From positions 1 through 64,000 of the forward strand of contig JAKFVL010000012.1 in assembly GCA_021732215.1 (NCBI GenBank): DNA of 64,000 bases, in the 5' to 3' direction. Source of the stretch: Hyphomicrobiales bacterium. Its GTDB lineage: Bacteria > Pseudomonadota > Alphaproteobacteria > Rhizobiales > Xanthobacteraceae. The notes beneath the pieces are model-generated. The model worked only from the letters and a program-made list of their open reading frames with translations. It was not told the DNA's origin and made no database searches. The stretch's first letter is position 1; every line of letters starts with the position of its first letter. This document shows positions 34,530 to 42,780 of this stretch, piece after piece. The position numbers and the translations under genes were made by a program.

Positions 34530-34985
34530 TCAACCTTCCTTCTTGCCGCGCATCAACCCCGAGCGGCGGCACACCGCGACCACGTCGCCATGTTGATTGG
34601 TACAGGTATGCTCGAACTCGACGATACCCTGCCCCGGCCGCGTCTTGCTCGGTCGCACGCCGACAACCTTTGTATGGGCCTTCAGCGTGTCGCCATGAAA
34701 TACCGGCTTCGGAAACTTCACTTCGGTCATGCCGAGATTGCCGATCGTGGTGCCGAGCGTCGTGTCATACACCGACATGCCTATCATGATGCCGAGGGTG
34801 TAGATGCTGTTGAACAGCCGCTGGCCGAATTCGGTGTTCTCGGAAAAATGTGCGTCGAGATGCAGCGGTTGTGGATTCATCGTCAGCAGACTGAACATGG
34901 TGTTGTCCATTTCCGTCACGGTGCGGCTGAATGCGTGATGGAATTCCTGACCGACACGAAATTCTTCGAAATAGAGCCCCGCCAT
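34530..34985 (-). CDS. MaoC-family acyl-CoA hydratase
   Basis: 151 aa hot-dog protein: LYFEEFRVGQEFHHAFSRTVTEMDNTMFS, NPQPLHLDAHFSENTEFGQR (hydratase Asp/His region), KFPKPVFHGDTLKAHTKVVG and the terminal SGLMRGKKEG. It hydrates an enoyl-CoA. Single hot-dog domain, unlike the longer two-domain mesaconyl-CoA hydratases. It sits between acyl-CoA dehydrogenase and CoA lyase genes, so it probably makes the hydroxyacyl-CoA that the lyase cleaves. ATG 34985 is chosen over an upstream start at 35069 inside the preceding gene. Confidence 0.9.
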   Translation of the reverse strand: MAGLYFEEFRVGQEFHHAFSRTVTEMDNTMFSLLTMNPQPLHLDAHFSENTEFGQRLFNSIYTLGIMIGMSVYDTTLGTTIGNLGMTEVKFPKPVFHGDTLKAHTKVVGVRPSKTRPGQGIVEFEHTCTNQHGDVVAVCRRSGLMRGKKEG

Positions 34986-35031
34986 ATTTCCTCCGATTTT
35001 CCACGGGCTGTCGTCGAGGACGCCCTGCGCA

Positions 35032-36198
35032 TTAATATGATTTTGGCAGACCGAGCACCTTCTCGGCAATGAAGGAGAGAATCATTTCGCGGCTGACCGG
35101 CGCGATCCGCGGGATCATCATCTCGCGCAGGTAGCGTTCGACGTGATACTCCTTGGCGTACCCGAAGCCGCCATGAGTCATCACTGCCTGCTCGCAGGCA
35201 TGGAAGCCGGCTTCAGCCGCGAGATACTTTGCCGCATTGGCCGCGGCGCCGCACGGCAGCCCCTGGTCGTACTGCCAGGCGGCTGAAAGCGTCATCAGCC
35301 ACGCGGCTTCCAGTTCCAGCCAGTTCTTTGCCAGGGGATGCTGAATCGCCTGGTTCTGGCCGATCGGGCGATTGAACACGATGCGGCCGCGAGCGTAGGC
35401 AGCGGCGCGATCGAGCGCCAGCGCACCAAGCCCGACAGCTTCGCCGGCGATCAGGATGCGTTCCGGATTCATGCCATGCAGGATGTATTCGAAACCGCGG
35501 CCTTCGTCGCCGATGCGGTCGGCCACGGGAATCTCAAAATCCGAGAAAAACAATTCGTTCGAATCGACCGCCTTGCGTCCCATCTTCTCGATCTCGTGCA
35601 CCGCGATCTTGCTGCGGTCGAAGTCGGTGTAGAACAGGCTCAGGCCATGAGTCGGCTTTTTGACATCGTCCAGCGGTGTGGTGCGCGCAAGCAGCAAAAT
35701 CTTCTCGGCTACCTGCGCGGTCGAAATCCAGACCTTCTGGCCGTTGACGATGTACTTGTCGCCCCGGCGCACGGCGCGCGTCTTGAGCTGCGTCGTATTG
35801 AGCCCGGTGTTGGGTTCGGTCACGGCGAAGCACGCCTTTTCCCGGCCGTCGATGATCGGCGGCAGCATGCGCCGGCGTTGCTCATCGGTCCCGAAGACGA
35901 CGACCGGGTTCAGCCCGAAAACGTTCATGTGCACGGCGGACGCGCCCGACATGCCGGCTCCGGATTCCGCGATCGCCCGCATCATGATGGTCGCTTCCAT
36001 GATGCCGAGACCCGAGCCGCCGAATTCTTCCGGCGTGCAGATGCCGAGCCAGCCGGCATCGGCCAGCGCCTTGTGAAATTCGTGCGGGAAACCGCCTTCC
36101 TTGTCTTTCTGCAGCCAGTAGGCGTCGTCGAAGCCCGCGCAGATTTTCGCAACGGCATCGCGGATCGATTCTTGCTGGGTCGTGAGTGCGAAGTCCAT
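35032..36198 (-). CDS. acyl-CoA dehydrogenase
   Basis: 388 aa. Family motifs: CFAVTEPNTGLNTTQLKTRAVR (FAD/substrate signature), GQKVWISTAQVAEK, GRGFEYILHGMNPERI with the position of the catalytic base region, and THGGFGYAKEYHVERYLREMMIPRIAPVS at the FAD-binding C-terminus. It uses FAD and electron-transfer flavoprotein to make an enoyl-CoA. It is the second gene of the CoA-transferase / dehydrogenase / hydratase / lyase operon. Confidence 0.93.
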   Translation of the reverse strand: MDFALTTQQESIRDAVAKICAGFDDAYWLQKDKEGGFPHEFHKALADAGWLGICTPEEFGGSGLGIMEATIMMRAIAESGAGMSGASAVHMNVFGLNPVVVFGTDEQRRRMLPPIIDGREKACFAVTEPNTGLNTTQLKTRAVRRGDKYIVNGQKVWISTAQVAEKILLLARTTPLDDVKKPTHGLSLFYTDFDRSKIAVHEIEKMGRKAVDSNELFFSDFEIPVADRIGDEGRGFEYILHGMNPERILIAGEAVGLGALALDRAAAYARGRIVFNRPIGQNQAIQHPLAKNWLELEAAWLMTLSAAWQYDQGLPCGAAANAAKYLAAEAGFHACEQAVMTHGGFGYAKEYHVERYLREMMIPRIAPVSREMILSFIAEKVLGLPKSY

Positions 36199-36210
36199 CG
36201 CAGACGTTTC

Positions 36211-37419
36211 CTACAGCGCCGGATCGGGCGGCGTTCGTGTTACGCCATCCTTTATCAATTTCGCAATCGCGTCGTCGCTATATCCGGCCTCGCGCAGGAT
36301 CTCGACGCTGTGTTCGCCGTGTCGCGGGGCGAGATGGCTGATCTCCACCGGTGTGTCGGACCACGTCGCCGCCGGCCGCATGTTGCGGATTTTGCCCTCG
36401 CTCGGATGATCGACGATCGAAAAGAAATTGGCGCTGGCCAGATGCGGATCGTCCACCACACCTTGCAGATCATGCATCGGCATCGAGGGGACGTCCGCCT
36501 CTGCCAGAAGTTTGATCCATTCGTCCGTGGTCCGTGTCAGGAAAATGCGTCCGAGCTCGGTGTAAACGAAATCGACATTGGCCAGCCGCGAAGCGATCGA
36601 CGCAAAGCGCGGATCGGCGGCGAGATCGGCGCGGCCGGTTGCCTTGAAGAAGTTCCGCCACTGCTTGTCATTATAGACGATCACGCTGATATAGGAGTCT
36701 CCGGTGCGATAAGGCCTGCGCTCCCGCGACATCTGCCGTGCGTAGCCGCCCTGATCGAGCGGCGGCTCGAATGTCAGACCGCCGAGATGATCGCCGAGCA
36801 CGAATCCGGTCATGGTTTCGAACATCGGGATATCGACACGCTGGCCCTTTCCGGTGCGATCCCGGTGCACAACGCTCGCCAGGATTGCTCCGACGGCAAC
36901 GAGACCGACCACGCGATCGACGATCGCATTCGGCACATAGCGCGGCGTATCGTCGCCGGCGCGCGCCATCAGATATGACAGCCCCGAGCCGCCCTGAATC
37001 AGATCGTCATAGGCCGGCTTTGCAGCATAGCAGCCGTCCTGGCCGAATCCGAACACGCCCGCGTAGACGATGCGCGGATTGATCGCGGAGACGATCTCAT
37101 AGCCGAGCTTCAACCGCGCCATCGCCTGCGGCCGGACGTTGTAGACCAGCACGTCCGCATCGGCCATCAGCTTCAGCAGCACATCGCGGCCGGCGTCTTT
37201 CTTCAGATCAAGACAGATACTGCGTTTGTTGCGGTTGGCGTTGAGAAACATCGGCCCCATGCCGGGACCGCGCATCGGACCGATCTGCCGCGTCACATCG
37301 CCCTCGGGCGGCTCGATCTTGATGACATCGGCGCCGTAGTCACCGAGCATCTGCGTTGCATACGGTCCCATCAGGACCATGCTCATGTCGACGACCTTGA
37401 CGCCCTTGAGCGGCCCCAT
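36211..37419 (-). CDS. CaiB/BaiF-family CoA transferase (first gene of acyl-CoA operon)
   Basis: 402 aa family III CoA transferase: PLKGVKVVDMSMVLMGPYATQMLGDYGADVIKIEPP, NRNKRSICLDLK, and YDDLIQGGSGLSYL with the catalytic Asp region, then GKGQRVDIPMFETM. It activates a carboxylic acid by taking CoA from another thioester. It is the first gene of a - strand operon with dehydrogenase, hydratase and lyase genes (12-46-4 base gaps), divergent from an IclR regulator. Confidence 0.93.
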   Translation of the reverse strand: MGPLKGVKVVDMSMVLMGPYATQMLGDYGADVIKIEPPEGDVTRQIGPMRGPGMGPMFLNANRNKRSICLDLKKDAGRDVLLKLMADADVLVYNVRPQAMARLKLGYEIVSAINPRIVYAGVFGFGQDGCYAAKPAYDDLIQGGSGLSYLMARAGDDTPRYVPNAIVDRVVGLVAVGAILASVVHRDRTGKGQRVDIPMFETMTGFVLGDHLGGLTFEPPLDQGGYARQMSRERRPYRTGDSYISVIVYNDKQWRNFFKATGRADLAADPRFASIASRLANVDFVYTELGRIFLTRTTDEWIKLLAEADVPSMPMHDLQGVVDDPHLASANFFSIVDHPSEGKIRNMRPAATWSDTPVEISHLAPRHGEHSVEILREAGYSDDAIAKLIKDGVTRTPPDPAL

Positions 37420-37691
37420 GATTCAGGCCGCTGCTTCGTTGCGCATCGTGGAAAAGACCTCGCGCAGGACTTGCATTGTCGCACGGAAACCGCACCAACG
37501 GTTGAAGTCAACGCCGAATCCGGCCGAGGTTCGTCTCCGCGACTTTTGGCTATACCTATTTCCAGCCATCGACCGCCCCCCGCCAATCATGCAGTCCTCA
37601 ATGGAACGTCGTTTCGCTCGGGTGGTACGACAGATGGCGGTGGCCATCAAGCATTCCCGAAATCCGGTTTCAACTGTTGAAATGAAAAACC

Positions 37692-38615
37692 ATGGCCCGT
37701 ATAGTTTCCTCCCGCGCCGCTTCCAAGCTGAAGCGTGCGATGCCTCTGGTGCGGCGCGAGCCGCTCCGGCGCGGCCCAGCAAGCCGCGGTCAATCACACG
37801 AGGTTAAGGTCAGCGTGCCGTCGTTCAAACCAGTGGTCGCGGTCGCCCGCGGTCTCGAGGTCCTCCGCGTCATCAACGAGGAGCGGATTTCGACCGTGCG
37901 CTCGCTGAACAAGGCGACCGGACTCGACAAGGCGACCATCGTTCGCATGCTGGAGACGCTCGAGCATGAAGGATACGTCATGCGCGATGCCGAACGCGCG
38001 GTCTACGCGCTGACAGGCCGAACGCTGCTGCTGAGCCAGGGTTACGACCAGCATCTGTGGATCGGCAGTGTCGTGGAACCGACATTGCGCAAGTTCCGCA
38101 AGGAGATCGGCTGGCCTTCTGATGTCGCCCTGTTCGACCGCGATGCGATGATCGTGGCGCAAACCTCGCGGGACACCGGTCTGTTGCTGTTCAATCGCAC
38201 ACCTGGATTCCGCTTTCCGTTGCTCGGCACCTCGCTCGGCCGCGCCTATCTGGCGTTCTGCCCGGAGCCGGAGCAGTCGCAGATCATCGAGACCCTCGCC
38301 CGGGCTCCCGGCCACTGGAACGACATCGCGCGCAATCCGAAACGGTTGAGCCGCATCCTGCAAGAGGTGCGCGAGCGCGGCTATGCGCTGATGGATGCAG
38401 ACTACAGCCGCGAGGAATACGAAGGCGCGGTCTGGGCGATGGGCGTGCCCATCCGCAACGACAAGCAGGTTCTCGCCAGTATCAACATCATGATGCTGCG
38501 CAGCGCCATCAGCCAGGAAGACGGCGTCAAGCGCTTTCTGCTGCCGCTGCAGCGTACTGCGGCGATACTGGCCAAGCAGCTCACCATAAAGCCGCGCGCT
38601 GCAGTTCGCGCCTGA
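37692..38615 (+). CDS. IclR-family transcriptional regulator
   Basis: 307 aa. An unusually long basic N-terminal extension (about 45 residues) precedes the winged helix (VARGLEVLRVINEERISTVRSLNKATGLDKATIVRMLETL) and an IclR effector domain (PGFRFPLLGTSLGRAYLAFC, ALMDADYSREEYEGAVWAMGVPI). It lies between the divergent acyl-CoA operon and the SDR/DUF35/thiolase operon on its own strand and probably controls one or both. Internal starts (for example near VSVPSFKPV) could give a more usual length. Confidence 0.9.
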   Translation: MARIVSSRAASKLKRAMPLVRREPLRRGPASRGQSHEVKVSVPSFKPVVAVARGLEVLRVINEERISTVRSLNKATGLDKATIVRMLETLEHEGYVMRDAERAVYALTGRTLLLSQGYDQHLWIGSVVEPTLRKFRKEIGWPSDVALFDRDAMIVAQTSRDTGLLLFNRTPGFRFPLLGTSLGRAYLAFCPEPEQSQIIETLARAPGHWNDIARNPKRLSRILQEVRERGYALMDADYSREEYEGAVWAMGVPIRNDKQVLASINIMMLRSAISQEDGVKRFLLPLQRTAAILAKQLTIKPRAAVRA

Positions 38616-38830
38616 TCCATCGCCACGGCGCAGCCCCGCCATGAGGCTTTCGCAGACCCCGCCTGCGAAAGCCGGTGGTTTCAGTCCTTGAAATCACGTT
38701 TCGAAAGGTTGAGTTTCAGCGCCGCCGGTGCGAATGTCCGGCAGAAAATACGTGCGTCTCGACGCGCACGGGCGAAGCGCCGCACCTCTTACGTCCCGCG
38801 TCGCGCCGTAGCAATAAAATGCGAGGAAAC

Positions 38831-39748
38831 ATGGCCAGCAAGATGCTTGAGGGCAAATCGATCGTCGTCACCGGCGCGGGCCGCGGCATCGGCCGCGAAA
38901 TCGCGCTGCTGTGTGCAGCCGAAGGCGCCAAGGTCGTGGTCAACGATCCGGGCGGCGCGGCCGACGGCGCAGGCGCCAACGCCGCGCCTGCCGAGGAGGT
39001 GGTCGAGGAAATCCGCAAACGCGGCGGCACGGCAGTGGCGAATTTCGAGACCGTTGCGGAAGCGATTCCTGCCAGCAAGATCATCAAGCAGGCCGTCGAC
39101 AGCTTCGGCAAGCTCGATGGCGTGGTGAACAACGCCGGCATTTTGCGCGATGCGATCTTCCACCGCATGAGCGTCGAAGCGTTCGAATCCGTTATCAAGG
39201 TTCATCTGATGGGCTCTTTCTACACCTCGCACGCGGCGGCACGGCTGTATCGCGAGCAGGAGAGCGGCACGTTCGTCCACTTCACCTCGACCTCGGGCCT
39301 GATCGGCAATTTCGGCCAGGCCAATTACGCAGCCGCCAAGCTCGGCATCGTCGGCCTCTCGAAATCGATCGCACTGGATATGCAGCGATTCAACGTCACA
39401 TCGAACTGCGTTTCACCGTTCGCGTGGAGTCGCCTGATCGGCACCATTCCGACCGAAACCGAGGAAGAAAAAGCCCGCGTCGCGCGGATGCAGCAGATGG
39501 GTCCCGAGAAGATCGCGCCAGTATGCTCTTTCCTGCTCAGCGATGCGGCCAAGGATGTCACCGGGCAAATCTTCGCGGTGCGCATGAACGAGATTTTCCT
39601 GATGGGGCAGTCGCGGCCGATCCGCTCCGTACATCGCGCCGAGGGCTGGACCACGAAATCCCTCGCCGAACACGGCATGCCGGCGCTGAAGTCGTCGTTT
39701 TACAAACTCGATCGCTCCGCCGACATTTTCTCGTGGGACGCGATCTGA
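38831..39748 (+). CDS. short-chain dehydrogenase, HSD17B4/FabG-like
   Basis: 305 aa. NAD-binding TGAGRGIG (14-21), VVNNAGILRDAIFHRMS, and active-site FTSTSGLIGNFGQANYAAAK with Tyr-x3-Lys. The opening and the NDPGGAADGAG segment resemble the dehydrogenase domain of peroxisomal multifunctional enzyme, a 3-hydroxyacyl-CoA dehydrogenase. A 50-residue C-terminal extension follows the usual SDR core. GAGGAAAC precedes ATG 38831. It is the first gene before DUF35 and the thiolase-like gene. Confidence 0.9.
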   Translation: MASKMLEGKSIVVTGAGRGIGREIALLCAAEGAKVVVNDPGGAADGAGANAAPAEEVVEEIRKRGGTAVANFETVAEAIPASKIIKQAVDSFGKLDGVVNNAGILRDAIFHRMSVEAFESVIKVHLMGSFYTSHAAARLYREQESGTFVHFTSTSGLIGNFGQANYAAAKLGIVGLSKSIALDMQRFNVTSNCVSPFAWSRLIGTIPTETEEEKARVARMQQMGPEKIAPVCSFLLSDAAKDVTGQIFAVRMNEIFLMGQSRPIRSVHRAEGWTTKSLAEHGMPALKSSFYKLDRSADIFSWDAI

Positions 39749-39787
39749 TCGCACCCCTCCTCCGTCACCCTCACGAGAGATATCATC

Positions 39788-40198
39788 ATGGCTGAAGCGA
39801 AACGCGCACGCCCCGTCCCGACTCCGGAAACGCAACACTACTGGGATGGCGCCAAAGCCGGAGAACTGCGCCTGCAGAAATGCGACGCATGCGCGAAGAC
39901 CTATTTTCCGCCGCGCCCGTTCTGCCCCGGCTGCGGCTCGCGCAAGGTCAGCGTCGTCAAGGCCAGCGGCAAGGGCAAGCTCTACAGCTACGTCATCCAC
40001 CACCGCCCGGCTCCCGGCTTTACCCCGCCCTACGCGATCGCCGTGGTCGAGCTCGATGAGGGCCCGCGCCTCATGACCAACATTGTCGAATGCGAACAGA
40101 CGCCCGAGGCGCTGCAACTGGATATGAAGCTCGAGGTCACGTTCGAGAAGCTCGACGACGACATTTCGCTGCCGCTGTTCAAGCCGGCGAAAGGATAG
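39788..40198 (+). CDS. DUF35 OB-fold / zinc-ribbon acyl-CoA-associated protein
   Basis: 136 aa. Rubredoxin-like zinc ribbon CDAC (C32, C35) and CPGC (C46, C49), then an OB fold (GKLYSYVIHHRPAPGFTPPYAIAVVELDEGPRL). DUF35 proteins sit next to thiolase-like enzymes and, in steroid side-chain degradation, form heteromers with Ltp2-type aldolases. Here the thiolase-like gene starts 5 bases after this stop, which strongly suggests a complex. Confidence 0.92.
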   Translation: MAEAKRARPVPTPETQHYWDGAKAGELRLQKCDACAKTYFPPRPFCPGCGSRKVSVVKASGKGKLYSYVIHHRPAPGFTPPYAIAVVELDEGPRLMTNIVECEQTPEALQLDMKLEVTFEKLDDDISLPLFKPAKG

Positions 40199-40202
40199 CA
40201 CC

Positions 40203-41339
40203 ATGAGGCGAAATCAGGTTGCCGTCGTCGGCGCGGCCGAGACCACCAGGCTCGGCGTCATTCCCGATATGTCGCAGATGCAGCTGCATGCCGATGCGGC
40301 ACTGAACGCCATCGAGGATGCCGGACTGAAGATTTCCGACATCGACGGCGTTGCCACCGCGGTCGAGACGCCGCAGCAGATCGCGCACTATCTTGGCATC
40401 ACATCGACGTGGGTGGATGGAACATCGGTTGGCGGCTGCTCCTTCATGCTCCACGTCCGTCATGCGGCTGCGGCGATCGAGGCCGGCCTGTGCAAGACCG
40501 TGCTCATCACCCATGCCGAAAGCGGCAAATCCAACATCGGCCGCACACCACGCATGATCGGCCCGGACAGCTTCAATGGCCAGTTCGAGTTGCCATATGG
40601 CGTGACGACGCCTGCCAGCATGTTTCCGATTCCCGTGCTGCGGTACATGAAGACGCACGGAATCACCCACGAGCAGATTGCCATGGTTGCGGTGGTTCAG
40701 CGCGAATGGGCGGCGAAGAACCCGCGCGCCACGATGAAGACACCGATCACGGTCGAGGACGTGCTGAACTCGCGGATGATCGCCTACCCGTTCCGTATCC
40801 TGCAATGCTGCCTTGTCACCGATGGCGGCGGCGCGCTGATCCTGACCAGCGCCGAGCGCGCCAAGGACTTCAAGAAACCCGTCTACATCCTCGGCACCGG
40901 CGAGAGCGTCGAGACCCCGATGGTCAGCCAGATGGAAACCTTCGATTCCTCGCGCGCCTTCCGCACCGCTGGCCCGCTCGCGTTCCGCGAGGCCGGGATC
41001 ACCCACAAGGACATCGATCACGTGATGATCTATGACGCCTTCGCACATCTGCCGCTCTACGGGCTCGGCGACCTCGGCTTCATGCCGCATTCGGAAACCG
41101 GCAAGTTCATCGCCGATGGTCATACGCGGCCCGGCGGCAAGCTCCCCGTGAACACCAACGGTGGCGGGCTCAGCTACATGCATTCCGGCATGTATGGCAT
41201 GTACGCCCTGCAAGAGAGCGTGCGGCAGATGCGCGGCATTGCCCCCGCGCAGGTCAAGGACGCGAAGATTTCGGTGTGCCACGGCGTTGGCGGCATGTTC
41301 GCGGCCTCTGGCACGATCATTTTCACCAACCAGACCTGA
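40203..41339 (+). CDS. thiolase-superfamily protein (SCP-x/Ltp2-like), partner of DUF35
   Basis: 378 aa. Thiolase fold: VAVVGAAETTRLGVIPDMSQ, VDGTSVGGCSFMLHVRHAAA, DGGGALILTSAERA, GGGLSYMHSGMYGMYALQE and a C-terminal CHGVGGMFAASGT. The nucleophile loop reads VGGCSFM; by spacing to the following helix the usual Cys position seems to be Gly with Cys one residue later, so thiolytic activity is uncertain. SCP-x thiolase or Ltp2-like retro-aldolase are both possible. Third gene of the SDR/DUF35 operon; a terminator follows. Confidence 0.88.
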   Translation: MRRNQVAVVGAAETTRLGVIPDMSQMQLHADAALNAIEDAGLKISDIDGVATAVETPQQIAHYLGITSTWVDGTSVGGCSFMLHVRHAAAAIEAGLCKTVLITHAESGKSNIGRTPRMIGPDSFNGQFELPYGVTTPASMFPIPVLRYMKTHGITHEQIAMVAVVQREWAAKNPRATMKTPITVEDVLNSRMIAYPFRILQCCLVTDGGGALILTSAERAKDFKKPVYILGTGESVETPMVSQMETFDSSRAFRTAGPLAFREAGITHKDIDHVMIYDAFAHLPLYGLGDLGFMPHSETGKFIADGHTRPGGKLPVNTNGGGLSYMHSGMYGMYALQESVRQMRGIAPAQVKDAKISVCHGVGGMFAASGTIIFTNQT

Positions 41340-41392
41340 TCTTTCTCTCTCCCCAAATCGGGGAGACGGCTCTCATCATTGCGATTTGCGTC

Positions 41393-41426
41393 AAGCCGCT
41401 CCTGTGTCAAAAGGAGCGGCTTTTCG
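41393..41426 (+). terminator. terminator after the thiolase-like gene
   Basis: Stem AAGCCGCTCC / GGAGCGGCTT with a 10-base loop (TGTGTCAAAA), then TTTCGATTT. A smaller hairpin CCCC..GGGG lies at 41351-41363. Confidence 0.75.
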
Positions 41427-41470
41427 ATTTGCATGCGGTCCTACTTTTGATTCTGCCGGAGGAATTCTCG

Positions 41471-42658
41471 ATGGTTGTTCGTGCAGGACGTGAATTTCTC
41501 GCCATTCCGGGTCCGACGACCATGCCGGACGAGGTGCTGGCGGCAATGCATCGCCCGGCCGCCGACATCTATTCGCAGGACATGGTCGAGCTGACCGCAG
41601 GCCTGCTTGGCGATCTCAGCAAACTGTTCCGCACCAAGGGCAAATCCTACATTTACATCGCGAACGGCCACGGCGCGTGGGAAGCGGTGCTGACCAACAT
41701 CCTGTCGCGCGGCGAGAAGGTTCTCGTGCTGGAGAGCGGCCGCTTCGCGCTCGGCTGGGGCGAGGCCGCGGCGCGCATGGGCGTCCACATGGAAGTGCTC
41801 AAGGGCGGCTGGAATCGCTCGGTGCGCCCGCAGGACGTCGAGGCGCGGCTCAAAGCCGATACCAATCACGAGATCAAGGCGATCCTGGTCGTGCAGATCG
41901 ACACCGCGTCGAGCGTCGTCAATGACATTCCGGCGATCAGTGCAGCGATCAAGGCGGCGAAGCATCCGGCGCTACTCGCGGTCGATACCGTCGCCTCGCT
42001 CGGCTGCATTCCGTTCGACATGGACGGCTGGGGAGTCGATGTCGCCATGTCTGCCTCGCAAAAAGGCTTGATGACGCCACCGGGCCTCGCGTTCGTGGCA
42101 GTGAACGATCGCGCCCGGGAAGCGCACCGGAAAGCCGACATGCGCACGCCGTATTTCGACTGGACCGCGCGTGACGGTCAGGAGCACTATCAGAAATACG
42201 CCGGCACGCCGCCGGTGCATCTGCTGTTCGCGCTGCGCTGCGCGCTCGATCTGATCGCCAAAGAGGGACTCGACAACATTTTCCTGCGCCATCGCCTGCT
42301 GGCGGAAACGGTTCGGCGCGCCGTCGGAGTCTGGGCACAGAGCAACACCATCGCGTTCAATGTCCTCGACCCGACCGAGCGATCCGACACCGTGACCTCG
42401 ATCCTTGTCAGCGGCACGCCGACCGCCAACGAGTTGCGCACCTATTGTTCGCAGAAGTGTGGCGTGGTGCTCGGCACCGGCATCGGCGCACTCAGTGGGC
42501 AGGCTTTCCGGATTGCCCATATGGGCCACATCAATGCGCCGATGGTGCTCGGCACCCTCAGCGTCGTCGAGGTCGCGTTGCATGCGCTCGGCATTCCGCA
42601 CGGCAAGGGCGGCATGCAGGCCGCGATCGACTACCTCGGCGAGAACGTGGCGGCCTGA
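41471..42658 (+). CDS. class V aminotransferase, serine-glyoxylate type
   Basis: 395 aa. It begins FLAIPGPTTMPDEVLAAMHRP and has the PLP lysine K198 in SASQKGLMTPPG, plus NGHGAWEAVLTNIL and AVDTVASLGCIPFDMD: the serine-glyoxylate / alanine-glyoxylate aminotransferase group. The likely amino acceptor is glyoxylate. A paralogue with the same lysine position begins at 62946. GGAGGAA lies 9 bases before ATG 41471. It has its own promoter region beyond the terminator. Confidence 0.9.
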   Translation: MVVRAGREFLAIPGPTTMPDEVLAAMHRPAADIYSQDMVELTAGLLGDLSKLFRTKGKSYIYIANGHGAWEAVLTNILSRGEKVLVLESGRFALGWGEAAARMGVHMEVLKGGWNRSVRPQDVEARLKADTNHEIKAILVVQIDTASSVVNDIPAISAAIKAAKHPALLAVDTVASLGCIPFDMDGWGVDVAMSASQKGLMTPPGLAFVAVNDRAREAHRKADMRTPYFDWTARDGQEHYQKYAGTPPVHLLFALRCALDLIAKEGLDNIFLRHRLLAETVRRAVGVWAQSNTIAFNVLDPTERSDTVTSILVSGTPTANELRTYCSQKCGVVLGTGIGALSGQAFRIAHMGHINAPMVLGTLSVVEVALHALGIPHGKGGMQAAIDYLGENVAA

Positions 42659-42672
42659 TCTCACCAAAACTT

Positions 42673-42750
42673 GTCATGGCCGGGCTTGACCCGGCCATCC
42701 ACGCATCACGAACGACAGACGTGGACCACCGGGACAAGCCCGGTGATGAC
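42673..42750. repeat. REP-like palindromic element, family B
   Basis: GTCATGGCCGGGCTTGACCC.. pairs with ..GGGACAAGCCCGGTGATGAC, with ATCCACG / CGTGGA-like inner parts. It lies between convergent genes. Confidence 0.85.
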
Positions 42751-42780
42751 GAGGCTGAGAGTGTAGTTGCGTCTGACGAA

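Noticed and set aside
35338-36978. 546-codon open frame on the + strand
   Set aside because: Antisense to the acyl-CoA dehydrogenase and CoA transferase genes, both of which have clear motifs; composition typical of a mirrored GC-rich frame.
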